DNA of 64,000 bases from an uncultured Lachnospiraceae bacterium (GCA_910586255.1 CAJUHR010000004.1:27702-91701); one strand, 5' to 3'; positions 34,864 through 43,957 are shown, counted from the first letter of the stretch. Numbers and translations are program-made. The notes: generated by a model from the sequence alone, not told the origin.

Positions 34864-36405
34864 ATGGAATATAAAAAGCTTTGGACAGATATGCACAGCA
34901 ATATTCACCACAATCAGATGGAAGAGCTTTCTTTGTGGTATGAACAGATAAAAAAGCAAATGGATTTCTGGCCCATTGCCTATTATCCGTTTTATATGCG
35001 GCCCACCGAGGAAGGGCTGGCAGTGGAGGACCGTCTGGAGGACGAGGTGATTGCTGCGGATTGGGAGAAGGTTCGGGAGTTTACAAAAAAGGCCAATGAA
35101 CAGGGCTTTCCCATGTTTATGGGCTTTGAATGGCAGGGCGCCGGACTGGATGGGGATCACAATGTGTTTTTCCTGAAAAATGACGGGGAGCAAAAGCATC
35201 CCCTTCGGTATCAGCAGCTGGTGGAAGCTTACCGGGGGCAGGATGTGATCGGAATCCCTCATCATCTGGCTTATCAGCCTGGTTCCCGGGGGAAAAACTG
35301 GGATACCCATGATGAGAAATTTTCTCCTTTTGCGGAGATCTATTCCAGCCATGGATCCAGCGAAAATGACGATGGGCCCCTGGCTATGAACCGCCATGTC
35401 CACATGGGACCCCGCACCGGGGAAACCACCTATGAACAGGGCCTTAAGAGAGGCTTTAAAATCGGGGTGATGGCGGCCGGGGATAACCACAGTGTCCCGG
35501 GGGTATTTGAGCACGGCAGCATGTGTGTTCTGGCCGGGGAGAGGACCAAGGAGGCGATCTGGGATGCATGGATACACCGCCGGACTTACGGGGTGTCTCA
35601 GAGCCGGATTCAGGTGGATGAGCTGGTAAACGGTGTGCCTATGGGCGGTGAGGCATCTGCTCCGGATGGAAAGGCGGAGATGGAAATATCCGTAAAGGGA
35701 ACGGCTGCTGTGGACAGGATCGAGATTTTAAGAGACAACATTTTGGAAGAAATGATTGTCCACTCAGGGTCCTGGGAGCGGGAGAAGCCTAAAGGGGTGA
35801 TTCGGTTTAAATTCCGTCTGGAGCTGGGCTGGGGACCAGATATAAGAGTCTATAAGGATAAGTGGATCAAGCACTGGACCGGAAGTCTTAAGGTGGACGG
35901 AAAGATTTTGGACATTGAGAAATGCTGGAACAACTATGGACAGGAGATCATTCAAACCAGTGAATCCGGCTGTGATTTCTCTGTCACCACCTATCAGTCC
36001 ACCGCCACAGGCAAATGGATGGGGCCCAGCAATGTGACCACGGAAGGATTTATCTTTGAGGTAGAGGCAGATGCAGACAGCGTCATGGACCTGACCATTG
36101 ACGGACGGGAATATCCCTTGCCGGTGAGGGAGCTTTTGGAGAGCTCAAGAGTTTTTGCCCTGTGGGATGAGGTGAGGCAGCTGACCCGGGACACCTGGGG
36201 GGAGATCACCCACTATCGGGATGACCCCTGGTGGCACAATGCATATAAGTTCCGTGTGGGGAAGGCTTACCCGGAGAGCTCCTATCAGGTTAGGGCAAAG
36301 AGAACCATCCATATGCAGGAGGATGGGAATCTGAGGCTGCGGATCTGGCAGAAAAACGGCGATGTGGCATGGACGTCCCCTGTTTTCGTTTCAGTGGGGC
36401 GATAA
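34864..36405 (+). CDS. DUF3604/PHP-like metal-dependent hydrolase candidate
   Basis: The 513-residue protein resembles DUF3604-type PHP-superfamily proteins. Histidine- and acid-rich signatures are TDMHSNIHHNQ at the start, FEWQGAGLDGDHNVFF near residue 85, IGIPHHLAY, EIYSSHGSSEND and MAAGDNHSVPG near residue 210. HRRTYGVSQSRIQ follows. A beta-rich C-terminal half carries no known catalytic motif. No signal peptide is seen. The placement between a sulfatase and EIIB suggests that it acts on the imported sugar, perhaps as a phosphoesterase or glycosidase. The actual reaction is unknown. Confidence 0.7.
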   Translation: MEYKKLWTDMHSNIHHNQMEELSLWYEQIKKQMDFWPIAYYPFYMRPTEEGLAVEDRLEDEVIAADWEKVREFTKKANEQGFPMFMGFEWQGAGLDGDHNVFFLKNDGEQKHPLRYQQLVEAYRGQDVIGIPHHLAYQPGSRGKNWDTHDEKFSPFAEIYSSHGSSENDDGPLAMNRHVHMGPRTGETTYEQGLKRGFKIGVMAAGDNHSVPGVFEHGSMCVLAGERTKEAIWDAWIHRRTYGVSQSRIQVDELVNGVPMGGEASAPDGKAEMEISVKGTAAVDRIEILRDNILEEMIVHSGSWEREKPKGVIRFKFRLELGWGPDIRVYKDKWIKHWTGSLKVDGKILDIEKCWNNYGQEIIQTSESGCDFSVTTYQSTATGKWMGPSNVTTEGFIFEVEADADSVMDLTIDGREYPLPVRELLESSRVFALWDEVRQLTRDTWGEITHYRDDPWWHNAYKFRVGKAYPESSYQVRAKRTIHMQEDGNLRLRIWQKNGDVAWTSPVFVSVGR

Positions 36406-36427
36406 GCTTTCGGAAGGAGAAGAAGAT

Positions 36428-36910
36428 ATGATGGAGATTGTAAACATAAGAATTGACGACCGTCTGATCCACGGACAGGTGGCTGCCGTGTGGAGCCTGG
36501 CCACCAAGGCTACGCGGATTATGGTGGTGGATGATCAGGTGGTAAAGGATCCGGTCAACAAGGAAGCCCTGAAAATGGCATGTCCCAGCCAGTGCAAGCT
36601 GTCGATTCTGACAGTGGAGAAGGCAGCCGCCAATCTCTGTGCAGGCAAGTATGAGGGGGAACGGGTGTTTATTGTGGCCAAGGGTCCAAAGACGATCCGT
36701 GATCTGTACGACCGGGGTTTTCACATGGAAAAGGTGAATGTGGGAAATATGGGAGGAAAGCAGAACACCCGGATGTTGAAAAAGGCAGTCAGTGTGACCC
36801 CGGAGGATGTGGAGAACTTTTTGTACCTGGCGGATAAGGGAGTGAATATTACGGCTCAGATGGTGCCGGCAGATGAGGCGCTGGATTTTGTGAAGCTGAT
36901 TCGGGGATGA
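36428..36910 (+). CDS. PTS mannose-family EIIB component
   Basis: IRIDDRLIHGQVAAVWS holds the phosphorylated His. VVKDPVNKEALKMACP and VNVGNMGGKQNTRMLKKAV are further family marks. The length of about 160 is standard. ATG 36428 follows GGAAGGAG, with 36431 also possible. It completes the EIIA-IIC-IID-IIB set and ends the operon, directly before a strong terminator. Confidence 0.94.
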   Translation: MMEIVNIRIDDRLIHGQVAAVWSLATKATRIMVVDDQVVKDPVNKEALKMACPSQCKLSILTVEKAAANLCAGKYEGERVFIVAKGPKTIRDLYDRGFHMEKVNVGNMGGKQNTRMLKKAVSVTPEDVENFLYLADKGVNITAQMVPADEALDFVKLIRG

Positions 36911-36934
36911 GCGAGGAAGATAATTGCTAAGAAG

Positions 36935-36980
36935 GAGTGAGCGGGCAGGGCATTTTGGCCCTGCCCGCTCACTCTTTTTT
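36935..36980 (+). terminator. Very strong intrinsic terminator ending the sulfatase/PTS operon
   Basis: A perfect 17-bp GC-rich stem (36935-36951 with 36958-36974) and a 6-nt loop are followed by six T residues (36975-36980). Confidence 0.95.
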
Positions 36981-37075
36981 GACGAGAGCCGGATTTGTCG
37001 CTCAGGGAGGAAAAAGCATGACATGGGAGAAAAACCGTGCTACAATAAAAAGGATTCAGGAAGGAGCGGAACAAA

Positions 37076-38158
37076 ATGGGATATGGGCTTCATGGCGGAG
37101 ACATATATCATGGAAAGATAAGGGAGGACTTTTCTGTCAATATCAATCCTTTGGGCCTTCCGTTGGGAGTGATACAAATGCTTCGGGAATCGGTAGAGGG
37201 ATGGAGCCTCTATCCGGATCCGGAATGTGGAGAGCTGATCCGGTGTCTGGCGGATTATCACGGGACGCAAAGAGAGCGGATCGTCTGCGGGAACGGGGCT
37301 GCGGATCTGATCTATCGTCTGGCATATCTGGAAAAGCCGGGGCAGGCTCTGGTTCTGGCGCCTTCCTTTTCCGAATATGAGCGGGCGCTGATGTCTGTGG
37401 GGTGCCGGGTGCGCCATTTTCCTCTGAGGGAGGATAAGGATTTTCGGGTGGATGCAGAGGTGTTGGCCGGTTATCTGGAGGAAGGGGAGTGGCTCTTTTT
37501 ATGCAATCCCAACAATCCCACCGGTTTGGCGGCGCCAAAGGCACAGGTGGAGCTTTTGGCAGAGGCATGCCGCAAAAAAGGGGGGCTTTTGGTATTGGAT
37601 GAGTGCTTTGGCGAGTTTTTGGAACGGCCGGAGGATTACTCTTTTACGGATAAGCTTTGGGAGCATCCGGAGGTTGTGATTCTTAAAGCCTTTACCAAAT
37701 CCTACGCCATGGCGGGGCTTCGGCTGGGATATATGGTTTGCGGGGATCCGGTCTTTGCCGGAAGGCTTCGCGTAACGGGACAGCCGTGGAGCGTGTCTTT
37801 GCCGGCCCAGGAGGCGGGGGTGGCGGCTCTTCGGGAGAAGAGGTTTTTGGAGGAGACGAGAAGGCTTATAAAAACCGAGAGGGAGTGGATGAAAGAGAGG
37901 TTGGCCGACCTTGGATTTGTGGTGTTTCCCTCCCAGGTCAATTTTCTTCTTTTTAAAGATGAGGGGGAAGAATGTCACGGAAATCTGTGGGAAAAGCTTC
38001 GGGAGAGAAGAATTTTGATCCGGGACTGCAGTAATTTCCGGGGACTTGAGCCAGGGGAAGATTTTGGGAGGATTCGTTATTACCGGATCGGGCTTAAAAA
38101 GCGGGAAAAAAATGAGAAGCTTTTGGGGGCTTTTAAAGAGATTGTGAAGGATAGCTGA
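37076..38158 (+). CDS. cobD: L-threonine-O-3-phosphate decarboxylase (CobD-type)
   Basis: This PLP enzyme makes aminopropanol phosphate for the cobalamin nucleotide loop. LHGGDIYHG at the N-terminus and DFSVNINPLGLPLGV are typical of CobD. NPNNPTGL is the cofactor-phosphate region, VLDECFGEFL has the PLP-contacting Asp, and LKAFTKSYAMAGLRLGY holds the Schiff-base Lys. Histidinol-phosphate aminotransferase is the close alternative. The GGD start and the nearby cobalamin genes favour CobD. It is cut off from its operon by the sulfatase/PTS cluster. AAGGAG precedes the start. Confidence 0.88.
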   Translation: MGYGLHGGDIYHGKIREDFSVNINPLGLPLGVIQMLRESVEGWSLYPDPECGELIRCLADYHGTQRERIVCGNGAADLIYRLAYLEKPGQALVLAPSFSEYERALMSVGCRVRHFPLREDKDFRVDAEVLAGYLEEGEWLFLCNPNNPTGLAAPKAQVELLAEACRKKGGLLVLDECFGEFLERPEDYSFTDKLWEHPEVVILKAFTKSYAMAGLRLGYMVCGDPVFAGRLRVTGQPWSVSLPAQEAGVAALREKRFLEETRRLIKTEREWMKERLADLGFVVFPSQVNFLLFKDEGEECHGNLWEKLRERRILIRDCSNFRGLEPGEDFGRIRYYRIGLKKREKNEKLLGAFKEIVKDS

Positions 38159-38212
38159 AATGCTGAGAACAAAAGCGGAAAGAGCTTTTTAGTGAGAAAG
38201 GAAACCGGGATT

Positions 38213-39826
38213 ATGAGTTATTATCGAATTCTGCTGGCAGATGACGAGGAGGAGGTCCGCAAGGCCATTATCCGCAAGATCGACTGGGAGAGGCTGGGCT
38301 TTTTGGTGGCCGGGGATGCGGACAACGGGGAGGAGGCTTTGGAGAAGATTGAGCAGCTAAAGCCGGATGTGGTGATGACGGATATCCGGATGCCGTACAT
38401 GGACGGATTGACCCTGACGGCGCGGATCCGGCAGAAATACCCGTCCATTAAAGTCCTGATCTTTTCCGGCTATGACGATTTTGAGTATGCCCAGCAGGCC
38501 ATCAAGCTGAATGTGACCGAATATATCCTAAAGCCGGTGAACGTGGAGGAGCTGACGGAGATTTTAGGGCGGGTCCGCAGCAGCTTAGACGAGGAGATTG
38601 AGCAGCGCCGCAATGTCCGTCTGCTAAAGGAAAGCTATTTAAAGAGCCTTCCGATTCTGCGGGAGCTTTTTTTAAATGATCTGGTAGGGGGTAATGTTCC
38701 GGGGGGAGAGATAGCTGCAAAGCTGGAGGAATATGAGGTGGATATTGAGGGCGCCCGCAAATGGGTGACCGCGGTCATCAGTGTGGAGCCGGAGGAACGG
38801 GCAGAGGGACAGCCCCTCTCAAGACAGCAGGAGCAGAAGCTGATTCCCATTTCTGTCCGTCAGCTGGTGGAGGACAATTTAAGAGAATATTACCGTTTTA
38901 CCATCTTTAACTCCACAGGCGGCATCACGATTCTTGCGGCAATCGATGAACCAAACACCCAGACCGGATTTATCGATCTTTTGGAGGACATCTGTAAGGA
39001 GGTACGGCGGATTCTTGAGGTGACGGTGACCATCGGGGTGGGCCACAGCAGTCAGACTCTGGAACATATGGGGGAGTCCTACCAGTCAGCGCTGGATGCT
39101 CTGGGCTATAAGGCGATCATCGGTACAGGAGGAACCATTTACATCAATGACATGGAACCAGTCAGCCGGGGAAAGCTACAGCTGGATGAGAAGGATGAAG
39201 CGGAGCTGACGGCAGCGGTCAAATTCGGAAAGCCTGAGACGATTGAGGCGGTTGTGCAGGAGCTGATGGCCCGGGTGGAGGATGCCAAGGTTCACGTCCG
39301 ACAGCATCAGGTGTACCGGCTGTCCCTGGTCAATTGGGTGACCCGGCTGATGCAGCAGTGTGATATGGATATGAGACAGATTTTTGATACGGATGACGGG
39401 TTTATCCGTCTGATGGACGGGGGACAAAAACAGGAGGAATTTACCGGGTGGCTGATCCAGGTGGCCTGCCAGATCCATGAGGCCATCAATCTGCGCCGGG
39501 ATACCACCAACCGTCAGGTGATTGAAGAGGCAAAAAGGTATATCCAGGAGCATTATCCGGATCCGGATCTGTCGGTGGAGATGATCTGCCGCCAGCTGCA
39601 CATGAGCCCGGCTTATTTTTCAACCATGTTTAAGAAGGAAACCGGTCAGACCTACGTGGCCTATCTGACAGAGGTGCGTCTCAATAAGGCTGTGGAGCTG
39701 CTCAATGAGACCAATGACAAGACCTACGTGATTGCCCGGAAGGTAGGGTATCAGGAACAAAATTATTTCAGCTATGTATTTAAGAAAAAATATGGGCTTT
39801 CGCCCTCCAAGTTCCGTGGGGCCTGA
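38213..39826 (+). CDS. Response regulator with AraC-type output domain (YesN-like)
   Basis: The receiver domain (residues 1-125) has the acidic pair LLADDEEEVRKAI, the phospho-Asp in DVVMTDIRMPYMDG and the Lys in YILKPVNVEEL. The C-terminal AraC domain (about 435-537) has two helix-turn-helix units, SVEMICRQLHMSPAYFSTMF and YVIARKVGYQEQNYFSYVF. The middle resembles a degenerate GGDEF-like region (VTIGVGHSSQTLEHMGESY). It probably activates the sugar transport genes downstream. ATG 38213 is chosen over GTG 38192 because family members start near the DDE strand and AAAGGA is suitably placed. Confidence 0.92.
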   Translation: MSYYRILLADDEEEVRKAIIRKIDWERLGFLVAGDADNGEEALEKIEQLKPDVVMTDIRMPYMDGLTLTARIRQKYPSIKVLIFSGYDDFEYAQQAIKLNVTEYILKPVNVEELTEILGRVRSSLDEEIEQRRNVRLLKESYLKSLPILRELFLNDLVGGNVPGGEIAAKLEEYEVDIEGARKWVTAVISVEPEERAEGQPLSRQQEQKLIPISVRQLVEDNLREYYRFTIFNSTGGITILAAIDEPNTQTGFIDLLEDICKEVRRILEVTVTIGVGHSSQTLEHMGESYQSALDALGYKAIIGTGGTIYINDMEPVSRGKLQLDEKDEAELTAAVKFGKPETIEAVVQELMARVEDAKVHVRQHQVYRLSLVNWVTRLMQQCDMDMRQIFDTDDGFIRLMDGGQKQEEFTGWLIQVACQIHEAINLRRDTTNRQVIEEAKRYIQEHYPDPDLSVEMICRQLHMSPAYFSTMFKKETGQTYVAYLTEVRLNKAVELLNETNDKTYVIARKVGYQEQNYFSYVFKKKYGLSPSKFRGA

Positions 39827-39882
39827 TGAGAAAAGATGAGAGAACAGGAAATAATTGCAGCAAAGGAATGGCAGGAGAAAAC

Positions 39883-41688
39883 ATGATAAAGACGAAAAAA
39901 ACGGATTTTTTTCATAAGACCAGCATCCGTTATACCATATTTGTGTACTTTACGGTCAGCGCCTTAGTGATGATTCTTCTGATCGGCTTATCCCTCTATG
40001 GGCGTCTCTCTGCCCAGCTTACGGCTACGATCCGGGAGGAAAACCAGGCGGTGATCGGCCAGGTCAATCTGTCGGTGGATTCCTATCTTCGGACGATCAT
40101 GAAGCTTTCGGATTCATTGTACTATGGGGTGATCAAAAATGCGGATCTGTCTAACCAGGCGGAGACTGTAAACAGTGAAATCACCTTGCTGTATGACAAT
40201 AACAAGGATTCTGTTTCTAATATTGCCCTCTTGTCAAAAGGGGGGGAGATTCTGTCAGCAGTGCCGGCGGCCAGGCTGAAAACCGGCATGGATGTCACCG
40301 GGGAGGAGTGGTTTAAGAACACCTTAGAGCGGCCGGAAAACCTGCATTTTTCCATGCCTCATGTCCAGTATATTTTTGATAACAGCGAGAATCAGTACCG
40401 ATGGGTGATCACCCTGTCCCGGGCAGTGGAAATCACCCAGGGCACCTCCACGGATCAGGGAGTGCTTCTGATTGACATAGCCTACGGAAGCCTTCAGCAG
40501 CTGTTGGACAATGTGGCTATGGGAAACGGAGGCTATCTGTATCTTCTGGGAAGCAACGGGGAGCTGATCTACCATCCGAAAATGCAGCTTATTGATGCAG
40601 GGCTGGAGCAGGAGAATGTTTTGACTGCCCGTGATTACCGGGACGGAAATTATCAGGAGAGCTATCAGGGAAAGCAGCGGGACGTGGTGGTCAAGTCTGT
40701 GGGATATACCGGGTGGAAGCTGGTGGGAGTGACGCCGGAGCAGGGGTTTTCCCTGAACAATCTAAAGACCAGACTTTTTATGGTATTTGTGGTGGCATTC
40801 TTTCTTTTTCTCTTGGCTGTGATCAATTCCTATATTTCCTCCCGGATAACCGCCCCCATTCAGGAGCTGGAAAAGTCAGTCAATGCCCTGGAGGAGGGGG
40901 CTCTGGACACGGAGGTCTATATGGGCGGTTCCTATGAGATTCAACATCTGGGCAGGTCTATCGGAGACATGGCAAAACGGATACAGGCATTGATGGAGGA
41001 TATTGTGGCGGAGCATGAATCCAAACGGAAAAGTGAGTTTGATACGCTCCAGTCCCAGATCAATCCCCACTTTCTTTACAATACTCTGGATATTATTGTG
41101 TGGATGATTGAAAATGAGCAAAAGCAGGAGGCTGTGAAGGTTGTGACCGCGCTGGCTCGTTTTTTCCGCATCAGCTTAAGCAAGGGCAGGAGTATTATTC
41201 CGGTGAGGGATGAGCTTGAGCATGTGCGCAATTATCTGATGATTCAGCAGACCCGGTTTAAAAACAAGTTTACTTATCAAATTGAGGCGGAGCCTGAGGC
41301 CCTGGGGCTGGCCTCCTTAAAGCTGATGCTGCAGCCCCTGGTGGAAAACGCGATCTATCACGGAATGGAATTTATGGATGGGGAGGGGGAGATTCTGGTA
41401 AAGGCGGCTGTGGAGGAGGGAAAGCTGGTGTTTACCATTGCAGATAACGGCCTTGGAATGACCGGAGAACAGGTGGAGGGACTTTTGACGGGAAAGACCC
41501 AGGAGACCCAGGGCTCCTCCCGCCGGGGCTCGGGAATCGGGGTAAAAAACGTCAATGAGCGGATCCGCCTGTATTACGGAGAGGAATTTGGCCTTCTTAT
41601 TTGTTCAGAGCCGGATGAAGGAACCACCATACGGATTCATCTTCCTGCGGTGCCGTTTCAGGAGCTGGCAAAGGAGGAAAAGCTATGA
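39883..41688 (+). CDS. Sensor histidine kinase (YesM-like)
   Basis: A first membrane helix (YTIFVYFTVSALVMILLIGL) leads to an extracellular sensor of about 240 residues. A second helix (LFMVFVVAFFLFLLAVINSY) and a HAMP-like linker follow. The His_kinase box LQSQINPHFLYNTLD carries the phosphorylated His, and NAIYHGMEF with IADNGLGMTG and SGIGVKNV form the ATPase. ATG 39883 is chosen because GGCAGGAG lies just upstream; ATG 39826 would add 19 residues. It is the partner of the response regulator immediately before. Confidence 0.92.
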   Translation: MIKTKKTDFFHKTSIRYTIFVYFTVSALVMILLIGLSLYGRLSAQLTATIREENQAVIGQVNLSVDSYLRTIMKLSDSLYYGVIKNADLSNQAETVNSEITLLYDNNKDSVSNIALLSKGGEILSAVPAARLKTGMDVTGEEWFKNTLERPENLHFSMPHVQYIFDNSENQYRWVITLSRAVEITQGTSTDQGVLLIDIAYGSLQQLLDNVAMGNGGYLYLLGSNGELIYHPKMQLIDAGLEQENVLTARDYRDGNYQESYQGKQRDVVVKSVGYTGWKLVGVTPEQGFSLNNLKTRLFMVFVVAFFLFLLAVINSYISSRITAPIQELEKSVNALEEGALDTEVYMGGSYEIQHLGRSIGDMAKRIQALMEDIVAEHESKRKSEFDTLQSQINPHFLYNTLDIIVWMIENEQKQEAVKVVTALARFFRISLSKGRSIIPVRDELEHVRNYLMIQQTRFKNKFTYQIEAEPEALGLASLKLMLQPLVENAIYHGMEFMDGEGEILVKAAVEEGKLVFTIADNGLGMTGEQVEGLLTGKTQETQGSSRRGSGIGVKNVNERIRLYYGEEFGLLICSEPDEGTTIRIHLPAVPFQELAKEEKL

Positions 41689-42665
41689 TGACAAGAAAAG
41701 AAAAGGCACTCTGGACTCTGTACGGGGCGGCGCTTTTTTTGCTGTTTCTTTTGTCCTCCACCGATCTGATTATCAAGGAGAAGGAGAGACAGATCTACGG
41801 GATCTCTGTGATTATTGAAGACACATCCGATGAGAATTATGTGAATTTCCGCAAGGGGATGGACCGGGCGGCCATGGAGCTTCATGGAGATGTGAGCTTT
41901 ATCACCCTGTATGATAAGGGAAGTGTAAAGCAGCAGGAGGAATTTATACTGCGGGAGCAGCAGGACGGCAGCAGGGCATTGATTGTGTCTCCGGTAGATG
42001 CCGCGGAGGTTTTGGCAATGCAGGAGGATAAGCGGATCAATGTGCCGCTGATTCTTCTCAATTCAGAGATCGCGCCTGCGGGGGATGGGATTACCGAGAG
42101 AATCGGGTTTGACTATTACCAGATGGGACAGGAGCTGGGGGCGCAGATTGTGGCTGATACCGCTTTGGACGGAAATCGGAAAAAGCAGGTGTTTCTGTTT
42201 GGGGAGGCGGATCCGGTCAGCGAGCGGTTTCGGGATGGTATTTTGGAGGAACTTGAGGAAGCGGAGTATGAAGCCGTGTTCTGGGAGGAAAGCAGGGCTT
42301 CCCTGAAGGAGGCGGTGGCTAAAGTGGCCGAAAAGCGGGGAGAGCAGCTGGTGATGGCAGCGCTGGATCCGATGAGCCTGACAGAGATGTGTCAGCTGCT
42401 TTCCGATATTGGAACAGAGAATAAAATGGTCAAATTGTATGGGAGAGGAACCTCAGTCAGACTTTTGAATTATCTGGACAAAGGGGTGATTCAGGGGCTC
42501 TGTATCACAGACGATTTTTCGGCAGGATATCTGAGCGTCAAGATGGCGGTGGATTTGGCGGAAAACAGGATTGTGGAGGATATGGAATATCTGGAAAGCC
42601 GGTGTATCCGGCGGGAGGATTTGCGGGATGTGGAGTTTGAGAAAATGCTGTACCCGATTGAGTAA
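41685..42665 (+). CDS. Membrane-anchored sugar-binding-type protein, probable sensor accessory
   Basis: The N-terminus has one hydrophobic helix (ALWTLYGAALFLLFLLSSTD) without a lipobox Cys. It is followed by a periplasmic-binding-protein fold of the LacI/RbsB type (YGISVIIEDTSDENYVNF, ALIVSPVDAAEVL, ERIGFDYYQMGQELGAQIV, QVFLFGEADPVSERFRDGI). It overlaps the kinase stop by 4 bp. Such tethered binding proteins next to YesM/YesN systems usually present ligand to the kinase sensor, rather than feeding a transporter. Ligand unknown. Confidence 0.8.
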   Translation: MMTRKEKALWTLYGAALFLLFLLSSTDLIIKEKERQIYGISVIIEDTSDENYVNFRKGMDRAAMELHGDVSFITLYDKGSVKQQEEFILREQQDGSRALIVSPVDAAEVLAMQEDKRINVPLILLNSEIAPAGDGITERIGFDYYQMGQELGAQIVADTALDGNRKKQVFLFGEADPVSERFRDGILEELEEAEYEAVFWEESRASLKEAVAKVAEKRGEQLVMAALDPMSLTEMCQLLSDIGTENKMVKLYGRGTSVRLLNYLDKGVIQGLCITDDFSAGYLSVKMAVDLAENRIVEDMEYLESRCIRREDLRDVEFEKMLYPIE

Positions 42666-42693
42666 AGGAAGGAATGGGGAATGCGCGCGCAGA

Positions 42694-43692
42694 ATGGTCA
42701 GGAGTATTTTGGCAGGTGTGCTTTTGGCCGGTATATTGACAGGCTGCAAAGGAATGGAGGGAGAGGAAGAAAAAACATCTATTCGGATTGGGGTGAGTCT
42801 GTATCGGGGAGACGACACATTTATCAACAATATCCGCGGCGAGCTGGAAACTTGCGCCAAGGATTATGAGCAGCGTCATGGGGTGAAGGTTACTCTGGAT
42901 ATACAGGATGCCAAGGGAAGCCAGAACATCCAGAATAATCAGGTGGAGCGGTTTATTTCTCTGGGGTGTGATGTGATGTGCATTAACCCGGTGGACCGGA
43001 CGGCGGCCTCAGCCATGATTGATAAGGCCATGACAGCGGGGATTCCCGTGGTGTTTTTTAACCGGCAGCCGGTGGAGGAGGATATGGACAGGTGGGATCA
43101 GCTTTACTATGTGGGGGCGGTGGCCAGGGAGTCGGCGGTGCTTCAGGGAAATATTGTGGTGGATAAATACCGGAAGGAACCGGAAAGTCTGGATCTAAAT
43201 GGGGACGGGGTGGTCAGCTACGTGCTTTTAGAGGGGGAGAGCAGCCATCAGGATTCTCTGATTAGGACAGAGTGGTCCATACAGACGCTGAAAGATGGAG
43301 GAGTGCCTATTGAGAAAATCACAGGAGGGATAGCCAACTGGGAGAGGAGCCAGGCTTCCGCTTTGATGGAGCAGTGGCTGGATCAGTATCCGAGAAAGAT
43401 TGAGCTGGTGGTGTGCAACAATGACGATATGGCTCTGGGAGCCATCGATGCTCTGGAGAGAGCGGGGATCGATGAGATAAAGCTGGTGGGAATCGATGCC
43501 ACCACACCGGGGCAGGAGGCGGTCCGCGCGGGAAAGCTTTTGGGAACGGTATCTGCGGATAAGGAGCAGTATGCAGGCGCAATTTTTTCTATCGCGGCAG
43601 CCAAGGCTTTGGGTGAGCCGGTTCCGGAGGAGCTTTCCTTGGAGGAGGACAAATATTACTGGTCTCCCCAGGAGATTATGGTGAGTCCGTAA
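42694..43692 (+). CDS. MglB-like galactose/glucose-binding lipoprotein
   Basis: A short signal (SILAGVLLAGILTGCKG) with a lipobox Cys precedes an MglB-type fold: IRIGVSLYRGDDTFINNIRG, GCDVMCINPVDRTAASAMID, IPVVFFNRQPV and VVCNNDDMALGAIDAL. The loop DLNGDGVVSYV matches the calcium site of galactose/glucose-binding proteins. ATG 42694 is the only in-frame ATG before the signal. Its ribosome-binding site (GGAAGGA, 20 nt upstream) is poorly spaced. It is likely a sensing paralogue co-encoded with the two-component genes, since a second binding protein heads the transporter operon. Confidence 0.85.
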   Translation: MVRSILAGVLLAGILTGCKGMEGEEEKTSIRIGVSLYRGDDTFINNIRGELETCAKDYEQRHGVKVTLDIQDAKGSQNIQNNQVERFISLGCDVMCINPVDRTAASAMIDKAMTAGIPVVFFNRQPVEEDMDRWDQLYYVGAVARESAVLQGNIVVDKYRKEPESLDLNGDGVVSYVLLEGESSHQDSLIRTEWSIQTLKDGGVPIEKITGGIANWERSQASALMEQWLDQYPRKIELVVCNNDDMALGAIDALERAGIDEIKLVGIDATTPGQEAVRAGKLLGTVSADKEQYAGAIFSIAAAKALGEPVPEELSLEEDKYYWSPQEIMVSP

Positions 43693-43712
43693 AGGACTTG
43701 TGAATGTTTTTT

Positions 43713-43745
43713 GCGGCGGCCCGGGAAAAGCCGCGAATGTTTTTG
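43713..43745 (+). terminator. Possible terminator after the first binding-protein gene
   Basis: GCGGC (43713-43717) pairs with GCCGC (43730-43734), extended by weak pairs, and is followed by GAATGTTTTT. The stem is short, so confidence is low. Confidence 0.35.
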
Positions 43746-43777
43746 TGCCAACTTAAGAGGACTGTGCATTTTGCTTT

Positions 43778-43797
43778 GGGAAAAATCATGTTTTCCC
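43778..43797 (+). promoter_or_regulatory. Dyad upstream of mglB, candidate regulator site
   Basis: GGGAAAA (43778-43784) and TTTTCCC (43791-43797) are exact inverted copies with 6 bp between. The dyad is about 85 bp upstream of a TATAAT box at 43882-43887 in the 265-bp gap before mglB. It may bind the AraC-type response regulator or a catabolite regulator. Confidence 0.45.
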
Positions 43798-43957
43798 GGA
43801 TTTCAGGCAATATATGGAAAAATCAAAGAAATTTAATAGAAAATCAAAAAAAATCTTATGGAAAAATTGATAAAAAACCGTTATAATAGAGAATGTCAGT
43901 GAGGCATTATTGCCAAAGCTGAACAATACAAATCCAAATAAAGGGAGGATTTTTGAC

